Positions 53,329-62,834 of a stretch of 64,000 bases of DNA are shown here, piece after piece. Source of the stretch: Hymenobacter puniceus (GTDB lineage Bacteria > Bacteroidota > Bacteroidia > Cytophagales > Hymenobacteraceae); NCBI RefSeq assembly GCF_014333525.1, contig NZ_JACSCX010000001.1, positions 806,001-870,000 on the forward strand. Direction: 5' to 3'. A program made the translations under genes and the position numbers. The notes beneath the pieces are model-generated. The model worked only from the letters and a program-made list of their open reading frames with translations, did no database searches and was not told the DNA's origin. Position 1 is the first letter of the stretch. The number at the start of each line of letters is the position of its first letter.

Positions 53329-55866
53329 TTACTGCGCTGCTACCGTGAGTGAAGTGCTGCCGGTCACTGGCTGGCCGGTGGCCCCGATGCCTTCCACCCG
53401 CACGCGGAACGTGCCGGGCTCGTCGGCGGTGTAGAACGTGAAGCGGGCCGTACCGGAGGCAGGCACCCGCAGGCGCGGCAGCCAATGGAGCGTAGTGGCC
53501 CGCGGGTCGGGGCGGTGGGCGGCCGGCGTTTTCTCGTAGCGAGGCGCGTAGAACTCGCGGGGCCGGTAGTAGGCCGGCAGCTGATACGACACCATACTTT
53601 CGGTGCCGTTTTCCTGGCTGTAGTCGTAGTCGGGGTTGCCGTGCTTGGTGAATACGGCAATTACCCCGCCCATTCCGCGCAGCCCGTAGATGGCTGCTGA
53701 AGCACCTTTCAGCACTTCGATCCGCTCGATCATCGACGGCGGAATGTCCTGCATGCCTCGCGTATCAGGTAGCGGGATACCATCAAGCAGCAGTAGCGGA
53801 TCATTACGACCGGTCATGCTGGAAATACCTCGGATTTGCACGATGTAAGAGGTACCACTACGGGATATTTCCATGCCTGATACCCGCCCCTGCAATAGCT
53901 GAAAAACGTCGGTGGCGTTGTCAGCAGCCGGAATGTCGCGCGTACGCACTACCGCATCGGCGCTCAGATGGATCGAGCGAGGGTCGTGCCGGGTCGGGGT
54001 GGGGCGGCTGCCTTTCACGGTTACGTTGCGCAGCACGATGCTGCGGCTGGAATCGGGGCGGTATTGCTGCTCCAGCACCTGCTGGCGGCGGCTGCGCTGG
54101 GCATACACGGCCACCTCCGACGGCAGGGGCGTTGCCGGATTGAGCAGCGGCAGCGGCGTAGGTTTGGCCGGCAGCGGCCACAGCTTGTCCAGCTTCACTA
54201 TTACATTGGACCCACCCTTCTCGGTGCGAGCCTGCACCAGCACCCGGCTGGAATCCTGGCCCGAAAAGCTCGTGAAGGCGAACCGGCCGGTGGCATCGGT
54301 CTGCCCCACAGTTACGCTCTTATTGGCTTCCTGAAACAGCGTGAGGGTGCCGTTGGGCACGGGCTTATCATTGAGGCGCACCAGCTGGCCGCTCAGCGTC
54401 AGGACCTGCTCGGGCGCAAATGGGTAGGCGGCGGCTGGTGAAGCATCGGAGGCCAACAGCTTCCACCACACAAAGCGGCTCCAGCCCTGCGTGAGCAGGA
54501 GGTGGTCGAGGGCCCGCCGCGTTTCGGGCGTGGGGTTGCGAAAGTAATAGCCGGGATTTTCCACGTAGCCTTTCAGCTCGGACGTGAGCAGCAGGTGCGA
54601 CTCCACATTGGCGTCGGTAGTGCCAGTAGCTGGCAGGCCTTCCGCCACTACCGACGCTGACAGCTCGGCGGCCACGGGCTGGCCGGCGGCATTGCGCACG
54701 TCCACCGTCATCGACACCACTTCGCGCAGGCCGTAGGTGGTTTTTTCGGGTTGTAGGCTGATGCGTAGCGGCGCGGCTTCGGGCACAAACGCCAGGCGCT
54801 CGGCCCGGGCAATCTGCTGGTCGTCGAAGAGGGTGAAGTGCACGATGCCGGCTGGCAGCCCCGCTTTGGGCACGGTAGCCACGAAGGTTTCCGACGCCTG
54901 AATCTGGCCGGCGCCGGTGTACACCACTACGCCGCGCACGTGGCCCAGCAGCCGGAGCCGTGTTGGCGCCGGCGCGGCTCCTTGCGGCGGCTGGTACCGG
55001 ATAAACACCTGCAGGCTGGGGCCGGCGTCGCGCACGTTCATCACCCAGCCTGCTTGCTGCACTTCGGGCAGCGGATAGTCGGCGGTGGTGCTGTCGGGCA
55101 GCACCACCCGGGCCCGGTAGCGGCGGCCGGCCGTCGGCATGAACGGCAGCGCCGTCATGCCCAGCACGGAGGTAGTGAACGTAGCCTGCGGTTGATTTTG
55201 ATCGTCGAGGATGGTGCCGCGCACGGCCAGCCCGGTGCCGGTGGCGTCGAGGGCCTTCACCCCCACCACCGTAGGCAGACCGGCCACGTAGTCGCCGCCT
55301 TCCGGGAAAAACTGCACGTCGGGGCGGGCCGCAAGGGCAGTTTCCCGACGGGTAGCACTCATTTCTTTCGCTATCAGCCGGCTGCCGGCCCGCGACGAAG
55401 GCGCGGCCTGCCACACCGGCACCCGTCGCGAGAAAAACAACTCTTCGCCGCTGTTGCGCATCCAGTTGGTGTAGGCCCGCAGCGTGTAAATACCCTGGGG
55501 CAGCGAGTCGGGCAGCTGGATATCGCCGTGCGCCATTCCCCCGCGCAACGCCAGCGTGCGGCGCAGCGGCACCTGGCGGCCCGATGGACTGACCATATCC
55601 ACGTACAGCACCCCACTCAGCGAGTCCGGCTGGTGCGTGCTGCCGTCTACCACGTACGCCTTGAACCAGAGGGTTTCGCCGGCCGCATACGCAGACTGAT
55701 TGAGGTGCAGGTAGCTGACTTCAGGGTGCGCCTCGGTATAGTATGCCTGCAACCGGGTGGCGAGGCGTTGCATCACCGGATCGAAGCCCAGGAAGCTAGA
55801 AGAAACGGCAAATGCTCCCAACGACAAGCAGGCTGCTGGCAGCAGACGGGGAAAATGTGACGGCAT
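53329..55866 (-). CDS. Secreted MG2-like protein with TonB-dependent receptor plug domain
   Basis: 845 residues. A signal peptide (MPSHFPRLLPAACLSLGAFAV) precedes an MG2-like repeat set with VSYLHLNQSAYAAGETLWFKAYV and PQGIYTLRAYTNWMRNSG, further Ig-like strands, a carboxypeptidase-type repeat, then a plug-like domain (~640-742: VFQLLQGRVSGMEISRSG, VQIRGISSMTGRNDPLLLLDG, IERIEVLKGASAAIYG). No barrel follows; the last 100 residues are a short strand-rich end. The combination is known in Bacteroidota, possibly as periplasmic or surface macroglobulin-type proteins, but no function is assigned. Confidence 0.85.
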   Translation of the reverse strand: MPSHFPRLLPAACLSLGAFAVSSSFLGFDPVMQRLATRLQAYYTEAHPEVSYLHLNQSAYAAGETLWFKAYVVDGSTHQPDSLSGVLYVDMVSPSGRQVPLRRTLALRGGMAHGDIQLPDSLPQGIYTLRAYTNWMRNSGEELFFSRRVPVWQAAPSSRAGSRLIAKEMSATRRETALAARPDVQFFPEGGDYVAGLPTVVGVKALDATGTGLAVRGTILDDQNQPQATFTTSVLGMTALPFMPTAGRRYRARVVLPDSTTADYPLPEVQQAGWVMNVRDAGPSLQVFIRYQPPQGAAPAPTRLRLLGHVRGVVVYTGAGQIQASETFVATVPKAGLPAGIVHFTLFDDQQIARAERLAFVPEAAPLRISLQPEKTTYGLREVVSMTVDVRNAAGQPVAAELSASVVAEGLPATGTTDANVESHLLLTSELKGYVENPGYYFRNPTPETRRALDHLLLTQGWSRFVWWKLLASDASPAAAYPFAPEQVLTLSGQLVRLNDKPVPNGTLTLFQEANKSVTVGQTDATGRFAFTSFSGQDSSRVLVQARTEKGGSNVIVKLDKLWPLPAKPTPLPLLNPATPLPSEVAVYAQRSRRQQVLEQQYRPDSSRSIVLRNVTVKGSRPTPTRHDPRSIHLSADAVVRTRDIPAADNATDVFQLLQGRVSGMEISRSGTSYIVQIRGISSMTGRNDPLLLLDGIPLPDTRGMQDIPPSMIERIEVLKGASAAIYGLRGMGGVIAVFTKHGNPDYDYSQENGTESMVSYQLPAYYRPREFYAPRYEKTPAAHRPDPRATTLHWLPRLRVPASGTARFTFYTADEPGTFRVRVEGIGATGQPVTGSTSLTVAAQ

Positions 55867-56053
55867 AAACGTATTGCTATAGAATGAATAATTAGTACTA
55901 GTTCAGGTAACGATACTATTGTCGCAATAATCCGGCCGAAGAACCTCCAATTAACCTTGATCATTCGGGCTAACCTGCCGAATGCCTATCCACAGTAGCA
56001 TACCAACTTCCAACGAACAGCGTAGCGCCGAAAACTTAGCACAGAGCCGTGCA

Positions 56054-57898
56054 CTAGGCATGAGGCACCGTCCAATAAATCGTGAAGGTCGTGCCTTCAC
56101 CTAGCGTGCTGGTGACTTCTACATGGCCACCCTGGCTGCTCACAATCCGCTGCACGAGGTACAGCCCAACACCCGTACCGTCAACATGCGTGTGCTGTCG
56201 GGAAAAAAGCTGAAAAATCGGGTGCGCCGCATTATCTACGTGCATGCCCAGGCCATTGTCGCGCACTTCCAGCGCTGGGTGGCCTTGAGCAGTCAGGAAG
56301 GTGCGTAACACAATGTGCGGGGGCCGGATGGGATGACTGAATTTCAGGGCATTACTCACTAGGTTATGCACCACAGAGCGTACATTAGCCCGGCTATAGC
56401 GTAAGCCCGGCGCCTCACCAACCTGCACTTCAATTCGAGCGCCGCGCTGCATAATTTCAGGACGCAGCCCCAGTAGAATTTCCTCCAACACCAGCGCCAG
56501 GTCCAGCACTTCTACCGGATCCTGCTGCTGCCGCTGTGTGCGCACAGTGGTGGCTAGATCAATCAGCGTGGTATCTAGCTGCACCAAAGCCGAGTCCACC
56601 ATTTCCAGCATCAGATCCTGCTCGGAATCGGTGAAGGCCACTGAGCGCCGCAGCTCCTCAAACAAGCCCCGCAGATTATTGGTAGGCTGCCGCAGGTCGT
56701 GGGAGGCGGCATACACGAAAGTGTCGAGGTTGTGATGAGCGCGCGACAGTTCATCGTACTGGGTTTGCAGCACCTGCCGCAGTCTATGCTGCTCTTCGAT
56801 GTCGGAGCAGGTGCCAAACCAGCGCGGCCCGCTACCGGCGCTAAGCTGCCGGGCCCGGATGGTGTGCCAGCGGTATACCCCGTCGTGGCGCCGCATCCGA
56901 TATTCGCCTTCAAACTCCTCGCCGCTGGCCACGCTCTGCACCCAGCGGCGGGCGGCAGCGGCCTGCTCTTCGGCCTGCAACAAGCCCACCCAGCCGGTAG
57001 GGCCCAGCTCAGCTTCCGTCAGGCCAGTGTACTCGTGGGTGTACTGATTGTAATAATCAACCAGGCCCTCAGCCGAAGCCGTCCACACCAGTTCTGGAAT
57101 GCTGTCGGCCAGAAAGCGCAACTCGGCTTCGCCCCGGCGGCGGGCTTCACTTAGCTCCCGCTCCTGGTGTACTTCGGTGAGAGCACCGTGCCAGAATACC
57201 GGAGCATCGGGCGGATGGATTTCAGGCAGCGACCGGCTAAGCATCCAGCGGTACATCCCATCGTAGCGGCGCAACCGGTATTCAAAGTTCCAGCCGGCCC
57301 CCGCCCGCCGGCCGGTTTCAGCTTCGTACAGCACACGCAGCCGGTCTTCTGGGTGAATCAGCAGCGGCCAGATGGCCGTGAGGTCGGCGGTGGGCGGCTG
57401 GCCGGTGAAGCGGTACCACTGGGGGCTGACGTAGGTGACTTTACCAGCGGCATCGGTGGTGTACGTAATAAGCGGGGCCGTTTCGGTTAGCACCCGCAAC
57501 CGGGCATCGAGGTGGCGGGTAGCCAGCAGCAGCTCGTGGGCGCGCTGCCGCGATGATTCCTGCTCACTGACATCAACCGCCAGCAGCAGCAGTCCGGCAA
57601 TCTGGCCCTGTTCATCGTGGTAGGGCTGCACCGATAAGTCGTAGCAATGTTCCGGGCCACAGGCCAAGGCTTTGGCCAGATACTGTTCACCATCACTATA
57701 GATACGCGGCAGCACATCGAGCAATACAGCAGGTAGCGCCCCAGGGTGGTCGGCAACGCGCTGGCCCAGTGGCCCCTGCCCCACCAACTCACGCATCCGG
57801 TCGTTGACGAAAGCGTACCGCAACTCAGGCCCCGACAGGGTAGCAACCCCTGCGGGCAGCTGATGCAGCATCTGCTCAAATGGAAGAGTAGGTATCAA
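56054..57898 (-). CDS. Soluble PAS-domain histidine kinase
   Basis: 614 residues without membrane helices. A divergent PAS-like N-terminus (~8-120), two PAS domains with PAC-like ends (FEYRLRRYDGMYRWML, ~128-250; EGEYRMRRHDGVYRWHT, ~262-380), HisKA with H400 in YAASHDLRQPTNNLRG, then HATPase_c with NVRSVVHNLVSNALKF, EVRDNGLGMH and GTGVGLYLVQRIVSS. It would autophosphorylate in response to a cytosolic cue. The gene opens at TTG 57898 or at ATG 57871. Adjacent upstream is the BLUF gene on the same strand. Confidence 0.93.
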   Translation of the reverse strand: MIPTLPFEQMLHQLPAGVATLSGPELRYAFVNDRMRELVGQGPLGQRVADHPGALPAVLLDVLPRIYSDGEQYLAKALACGPEHCYDLSVQPYHDEQGQIAGLLLLAVDVSEQESSRQRAHELLLATRHLDARLRVLTETAPLITYTTDAAGKVTYVSPQWYRFTGQPPTADLTAIWPLLIHPEDRLRVLYEAETGRRAGAGWNFEYRLRRYDGMYRWMLSRSLPEIHPPDAPVFWHGALTEVHQERELSEARRRGEAELRFLADSIPELVWTASAEGLVDYYNQYTHEYTGLTEAELGPTGWVGLLQAEEQAAAARRWVQSVASGEEFEGEYRMRRHDGVYRWHTIRARQLSAGSGPRWFGTCSDIEEQHRLRQVLQTQYDELSRAHHNLDTFVYAASHDLRQPTNNLRGLFEELRRSVAFTDSEQDLMLEMVDSALVQLDTTLIDLATTVRTQRQQQDPVEVLDLALVLEEILLGLRPEIMQRGARIEVQVGEAPGLRYSRANVRSVVHNLVSNALKFSHPIRPPHIVLRTFLTAQGHPALEVRDNGLGMHVDNAAHPIFQLFSRQHTHVDGTGVGLYLVQRIVSSQGGHVEVTSTLGEGTTFTIYWTVPHA

Positions 57899-57989
57899 GC
57901 AATGGTGGCAAGTGCCCCCGCCAGCCCTGAAGCCAGCATGAGCCGATAAAACATAGGACTTGGCATCCTAAGCGCGCGCAGGCGGGAGC

Positions 57990-58448
57990 TTAGTTTGACG
58001 AAGCCAGCTTGTGCGAATACGGCTGCGACGGATCGGGCCCGAATACGGCGAGCCGCACCAGTTCCAGCAGCATGGCATCGGCAATGGGCAACGACTCGGG
58101 CGCAGGTGGTACGTAGTGCGGCATCAAAAACCCCTGCAGCTTTTGGAAACTGGCAGCGGCCAGCGGATGAAAGGCCATTGACCACTCTGCAAAGCTGCGG
58201 GCAGCAATGGGCCGGTCTATCAGCTTGCGCACATGCGAGTGGCGGCCATCCGAAGCAATACGCTCAAATAAGCTGTCAACAATAGCCTCCTCGCCCTCAA
58301 ACAACTGGGCAATGTTGCCATGACTGTAAAATAACACCCCCGTGATGCCGTGGCGGGCATTGTCGTGGCGGCTTTGGTCAAGCAGGTGCTGTAGTTCACT
58401 GTCGGTTAGCGCATGCACTGCGCGGCTCATGTACACGATATGCTTCAT
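57990..58448 (-). CDS. BLUF-domain blue-light photoreceptor
   Basis: 152 residues. BLUF key residues visible: Y6 (HIVYMSRA), N30 (DNARHGITGVLFY), Q48 (GNIAQLFEGEE) and W89/M91 (FAEWSMAF). These bind FAD and form the light-switched hydrogen-bond network. A C-terminal ~50-residue helical tail follows. Flavin-based blue-light sensing is secure by motif; output is unknown because no catalytic domain is fused. It ends 91 bp before the PAS kinase gene on the same strand, so it could signal through it. Confidence 0.93.
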   Translation of the reverse strand: MKHIVYMSRAVHALTDSELQHLLDQSRHDNARHGITGVLFYSHGNIAQLFEGEEAIVDSLFERIASDGRHSHVRKLIDRPIAARSFAEWSMAFHPLAAASFQKLQGFLMPHYVPPAPESLPIADAMLLELVRLAVFGPDPSQPYSHKLASSN

Positions 58449-58632
58449 GCTGCTAAAATAGTATGCTCCTGACTTTATTGTTGAGCTCCTATTATCTTTA
58501 ACCTATAGAATCCAGACCAGGTTTCAGCTGGGTGTTAGTAAGCTCCTGCCATGGAGCGCAGCACTCCAGCAAGGCCGCAGCCGCTCTTCGGTTGGCGAAC
58601 AGCTTACTTGGTCAGCTGCATGTTGGTTGATC

Positions 58633-61533
58633 CTATAGCCGGATACTGAACGCCAGCGGCTCGAATACCAGTTCATTGGTGTACGTATTCACTACCAGAC
58701 GTACGCCAACTTCCAGTGGGGTACGCAGCCGCAGCACGTTAAACAGCGCTGCCACGTCAAGCCCTGCATTGCGGTAGTTGCCTGCCCTCGATACGCCGGT
58801 ACTGCGGCCCTGCGCCACATCCAGAAACCCAGTGGCCCTCAGCCGCTGCACATACAGCAGCCGCCCCACCGACCAGTGCGGAAACGCCAGCGGCAGATAG
58901 TAGTCCAGCGAAGCGGCACGCAGCCTATCGAAGCTCACGTAGTTTTCGCCGCGCGGGAAGCTGACAGCCGAAGCAAACTGATACTGCCGCTGCTGCTGGC
59001 TTTGGTAGCCGGCGCGCAACCGCAAGCTGTGGTGCTTGCCCAGGCCGGGCACGTACACACTACCCTGCGCGCCCCACTGCTGCGCCGCCAGTCCGGCTCC
59101 AAATGGCGTGGCGCGCGAGGTGAGCAGCAGCGTGGCACCCCAGCGCGGCGCCACGTCGCGGGCACTCATCTTGAGCTGGCGCACGTAGCTGAGCGTGGTT
59201 TGCAGCGCATGCACGGGCTGGTCGGGGCCGGGCTCGGAGCGGAACCGCACCGGCAGATCGTAGCCGCTGACCTGCTCCAGCAGATAGTAGCTGCTCAAGC
59301 TCAGCGCCGACAGGTATTTCGAGCGGGTGAGGGTGAGCGGCAGCCGAAGGCCGGCCGTGAGGCGCGTGGTCTGCCACCGGTCGGCGCGGAGGCTGTCGAG
59401 CGGCTGGTTCCGAGCTCGGTCGATGTAGCGTGCAGCGTTGCGGCCGCCGTGGCTGATTTCGGCATCGAACACCGGATACTTACCCTGGTAGCTAAGCCCG
59501 CCGAATACGGCGCCGGTGCGCTCGTTCTGGTCGTAGCTGACGCCGGCTAAGGCCTGGGTGGTGCTCAACAAATCCTGCGAACGAAGCCCCAGGCTGACGC
59601 TGTTGCCGGTGGGGCTTTGCACCACGCCCCAGCTGAACACATTAAAGGCATGCCGCAGCACCGAGTAAGGCCGCACCGGGTAGCGCGCCGCTGAATCTTG
59701 GCGGGAGGCAACTCCCAACAACGGAACTATGGTAGCTGCCCCCGGCTCCTGCGCCGCCAGTGCGGCAACGTAAGGCTGGCCGGCATCGGCGGCTTCGGGC
59801 GGTACGGCCGGCACAGGGCGCCAGGTGGCCGGCTGCAGTGGCATCTGCACAATACGCGCCCCGGTGGCCCGGAAATCATGAAACGCCAGCTGCTGCCCGT
59901 CCGGCGACACGGCGGCCTGATAGGCGCCGAGCGGCCGCGAAGTCACTTGGAAAACCTGGCCGGTGGTGGTATGCACCGCATATACATTATCAATTCCCGA
60001 CTGCGGCGAATTGTAGAGCACATAGTCGGACCAGGGCTGGGGGTTGGTCAGGTTGATATTGGCGACGGGCAGCAGCGCCCGCACTGCGCCGGTAGTCAGG
60101 CTGAATTCTTCCAGGGTTTTGCCAGCCGGTTTCAGCGTGACGGCCACAATACGTTGCCCATCAGCCGTGAAGCGGGGCTGTAAGTATAGGTCGTTCTGAG
60201 GGTTGGGCAGGGTTTGAAGCACGGTGCCGGTGCGGGCATCAAGCAGGTGCAGGGCGTGGTGATAGGCAGAGTCGGTTTCCACGGCTACCAGCCGGGTGCC
60301 ATCGGGCGAGAGGGCGGCGGCCGTGTAGCGGTGGTGGCGGCCCAGGCGGGAGAGTTTGCCGGAAGCCAGGTCCAGCACTTTCAGCTCGGAATAAATGCGC
60401 TGGCCCCAGCGGGCATCGGGCTGGAGTTCGGGCCACACCGCTTTGCCGCCGCCCACGCTCAGCTGCTCGGGCAAATTCAGCAAACCAGGCACAAACAGCT
60501 TCTGTTCCTGGCCTTTCCGGCTTAGCAGCACCAGTTGCGCAATGTCGCCGAGGCCACTTTTCAGGGCCAGCACCGTGCTGTCGTTGAGGTACTGCGGGTA
60601 CTGATATTCGGTGAGCACCTTGCCTTGATATTGACCGGCCAGCTCCCGCGCTTCAGTAGGCTGCAGGGCGCGCTGCTGAGCGCGCCACACAGAATCCAGC
60701 TCCTGCATGGTGCGCTGGTAGAGCTGCTCTACGCGCAGGCCAGTGGTGCGCTTCAGGCCTTGGGAAAACGAAAACGGGTAGAACGGAAACCGATAGTAGG
60801 CGGTCAGGGCCCGGTCCCAAACGTCGGGGCCGTAGTGGGTTTTAGCGTACGACGTGAGGTAGTAGCCCAGTATGTACCAATTAGGCACCTGGTCACGCAG
60901 GGAGCCATTTACGGCCTTTTGGTAGCTATAGCGGCGGTCAGCAAGCAGGTTGGCACGCAGGCCGGCTCCAAACTCCGGCATCCGGCCCCGGCCGCTGCGC
61001 GTCAGGGCGGTTTCAATACCCACGGCATCACCCTCGAAAAACCATTGCGGCACGCCCACGGCCGCCACACCCAGGGCACCATCCCCGAGCAGCGGCCCCA
61101 GCACACGCCCAATTCCCTGGCGGCCTTTCTCGAACTGCACCACGTGGCGGTATTCGTGCACCACCAGCCCATCCAGCCAATCGACGGTGCCCAGGCCCAT
61201 GCCCTGCTGCGGGGTGCTGAAAAACTCGGCGTGGCGCGGCAGAAACGTAACGAAGCCGTTGCTGACGCTGGTGCGCGTCTGCATTACCACGGCAATAGGC
61301 CGCGGGCTGACCCCCAGCGTGGCCGAGCCCGGGCCGTGTATCTGCTCCAGCCGGCGGGCCGTACGCTGGGCAGCTTCCTGGAAGCCCAGCGGGTACAGCA
61401 CCCGAAAATGCGGCGTACGCACTTCCTGCCAGCGCAGGGCTGGTGGGTTCTGGTCGAGAATGGGCAGGCTTTGGGCATAGCCGGCCAGGGCCGGAGCAGC
61501 CAAAAGGGCCGCAATAAAGAAGACAGAGCGCAT
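58633..61533 (-). CDS. Exported gluzincin-like protein with propeller and C-terminal barrel-like region
   Basis: 966 residues from ATG 61533 (MRSVFFIAALLAAPALAGYAQ signal). Zinc motif HEYRH at 126-130 (DGLVVHEYRHVVQFEKG) with the third acidic ligand E168 in PQWFFEGDAVG suggests a gluzincin-like peptidase. Then ~330-640 has repeats of WD40/TolB-propeller type (RYTAAALSPDGTRLVAVETDS, RFTADGQRIVAVT, QAAVSPDGQQLAFHDF). The final ~320 residues are strand-rich with aromatic ends, resembling an outer-membrane barrel. The function is unknown; it may be a surface protease. Confidence 0.8.
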   Translation of the reverse strand: MRSVFFIAALLAAPALAGYAQSLPILDQNPPALRWQEVRTPHFRVLYPLGFQEAAQRTARRLEQIHGPGSATLGVSPRPIAVVMQTRTSVSNGFVTFLPRHAEFFSTPQQGMGLGTVDWLDGLVVHEYRHVVQFEKGRQGIGRVLGPLLGDGALGVAAVGVPQWFFEGDAVGIETALTRSGRGRMPEFGAGLRANLLADRRYSYQKAVNGSLRDQVPNWYILGYYLTSYAKTHYGPDVWDRALTAYYRFPFYPFSFSQGLKRTTGLRVEQLYQRTMQELDSVWRAQQRALQPTEARELAGQYQGKVLTEYQYPQYLNDSTVLALKSGLGDIAQLVLLSRKGQEQKLFVPGLLNLPEQLSVGGGKAVWPELQPDARWGQRIYSELKVLDLASGKLSRLGRHHRYTAAALSPDGTRLVAVETDSAYHHALHLLDARTGTVLQTLPNPQNDLYLQPRFTADGQRIVAVTLKPAGKTLEEFSLTTGAVRALLPVANINLTNPQPWSDYVLYNSPQSGIDNVYAVHTTTGQVFQVTSRPLGAYQAAVSPDGQQLAFHDFRATGARIVQMPLQPATWRPVPAVPPEAADAGQPYVAALAAQEPGAATIVPLLGVASRQDSAARYPVRPYSVLRHAFNVFSWGVVQSPTGNSVSLGLRSQDLLSTTQALAGVSYDQNERTGAVFGGLSYQGKYPVFDAEISHGGRNAARYIDRARNQPLDSLRADRWQTTRLTAGLRLPLTLTRSKYLSALSLSSYYLLEQVSGYDLPVRFRSEPGPDQPVHALQTTLSYVRQLKMSARDVAPRWGATLLLTSRATPFGAGLAAQQWGAQGSVYVPGLGKHHSLRLRAGYQSQQQRQYQFASAVSFPRGENYVSFDRLRAASLDYYLPLAFPHWSVGRLLYVQRLRATGFLDVAQGRSTGVSRAGNYRNAGLDVAALFNVLRLRTPLEVGVRLVVNTYTNELVFEPLAFSIRL

Positions 61534-61646
61534 AGCGGAAAGATAGAATGTAATGCCCCTAACTGCGGCATCAATTCCAAGCATTCCCGGCACCCTAGTC
61601 TTGCCACAGCAGACTTACTTTACCCTATCAACTAGGTTATAGAACA

Positions 61647-61679
61647 GCAAAACCCTTCCCGAAACGCGGAAAGGGCTTT
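61647..61679 (-). terminator. Weak hairpin between HEYRH-protein and DUF2141 genes
   Basis: AAAACCCTTCCCG / CGGAAAGGGCTTT pairs with about two mismatches, 27 bp past the DUF2141 gene stop. Confidence 0.5.
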
Positions 61680-61705
61680 GGAGGCAGGCTTTAGCTGTCA
61701 AACAG

Positions 61706-62152
61706 CTACTTGGTCAGCTTGATGGCTACTACGCGTGGGCCACTAACCGTGAACTTGCACTCATTGAAATCGGGTGGGGCCAGAGTAGGGCGCACGTTAT
61801 TGGAAAAAGCAAACGGCTCAGTTGGGATGCCCACAAAGTTTTTATCCAGCTTGTCGTTGTTGTTCATATCCTGCGTGATGGCCACGGCCCACTCCCCATT
61901 TGGCAAGTCTACGGGCAGCGTAATCTGGTTATGGCCGGCGGGCAGCACCACTTTCTTGAACACGTAGCCTTGCGGCTTCAGAAACTGGTCGCGCAGGTTG
62001 TAGAAATACAGCTTCACAACCGACTGCGTGGAGGCCAGTGCCGAAACAACCACTGTAATTGAGGAAGTACCTACCGGGTTTCCGGCCGAAGCCGGAGCGG
62101 CAGCCAGCAACCCACTGGCAGCAAACAGGATAGCGCGCGTCGAAATTATCAT
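61706..62152 (-). CDS. DUF2141 exported protein
   Basis: 148 residues from ATG 62152 with signal peptide (ISTRAILFAASGLLAAAPASA). Conserved DUF2141 features: strands SITVVVSALAST, then AVAITQDMNNNDKLDKNFVGIPTEPFAFSNN, the Asp/Asn-rich metal-binding-like loop of the family, and the final KFTVSGPRVVAIKLTK. The biochemical role is not known. It stands alone. Confidence 0.9.
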   Translation of the reverse strand: MIISTRAILFAASGLLAAAPASAGNPVGTSSITVVVSALASTQSVVKLYFYNLRDQFLKPQGYVFKKVVLPAGHNQITLPVDLPNGEWAVAITQDMNNNDKLDKNFVGIPTEPFAFSNNVRPTLAPPDFNECKFTVSGPRVVAIKLTK

Positions 62153-62295
62153 AGACCAGGCAGGACACTTGTGAAACAATGCAGGCCCAACACGCAGCAC
62201 TTCTAAAAAAGTGCCACAACCAGTATTCCGGTCAGTTGCGCGCAAGGGGCCATCAATATAGCCAGAAACCCTGGGTTTGCGTGCCTATGCCTGCG

Positions 62296-62559
62296 CTATA
62301 TGTCCCATCCTTCCAGATCTTCAGCTTGCGCCGCGTGGCAAATTTCGTCGAAGAGCATTTCTATCTGATACGGGTCGGTATTAGGATTGAGCACCCAGTT
62401 GCTGAGTGCGTGGCAGTATACTTTCAGCATTTCCACCTGGCCAATTCTGCCGACCACTTCTTTATGAAATTTGCGCATACGCGCTGCCATTTCTTCCCGC
62501 ACCCGCGGGTTGAAGGAAGCACTGCCAGCAGGGAAATGAGCGTCATTAAGATTTGACAT
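62296..62559 (-). CDS. Hypothetical helical protein
   Basis: 87 residues from ATG 62559: MSNLNDAHFPAGSASFNPRVR, then helices EEMAARMRKFHKEVVGRIGQ, VEMLKVYCHALSNWV and YQIEMLFDEICHAAQAEDL. No family is recognised. It is charged and cytosolic; a small conserved lineage-specific protein is plausible. Confidence 0.55.
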   Translation of the reverse strand: MSNLNDAHFPAGSASFNPRVREEMAARMRKFHKEVVGRIGQVEMLKVYCHALSNWVLNPNTDPYQIEMLFDEICHAAQAEDLEGWDI

Positions 62560-62834
62560 AAAGGCTATTTTTTTGAATAAAATCACGATACGTCAACAGT
62601 AAGGAAGAGGTTGGCAGCAACTCGTGTACAAACATGATTTGCATCTATTGGCAACAGTTTTGTGCCGAATCGAGGTGGTATAGCAGCCTGCTGCAACCAT
62701 GCATTTTCATTCTGCTTGTGCTATTTGCTGGAACGCGTCATCCATTCCTTGTTGTTGAGCTTTCACCTGACAAGTCCGGTAGGGATGCAACTACGTATAG
62801 TAGCCCGTTCTTTTCCTTTCTCCACTGTTTTGCT

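Noticed and set aside
62634..62834. Upstream extension of MsrA to 62634
   Set aside because: No homology-like content and it would displace the lipoprotein signal starting at 62835.
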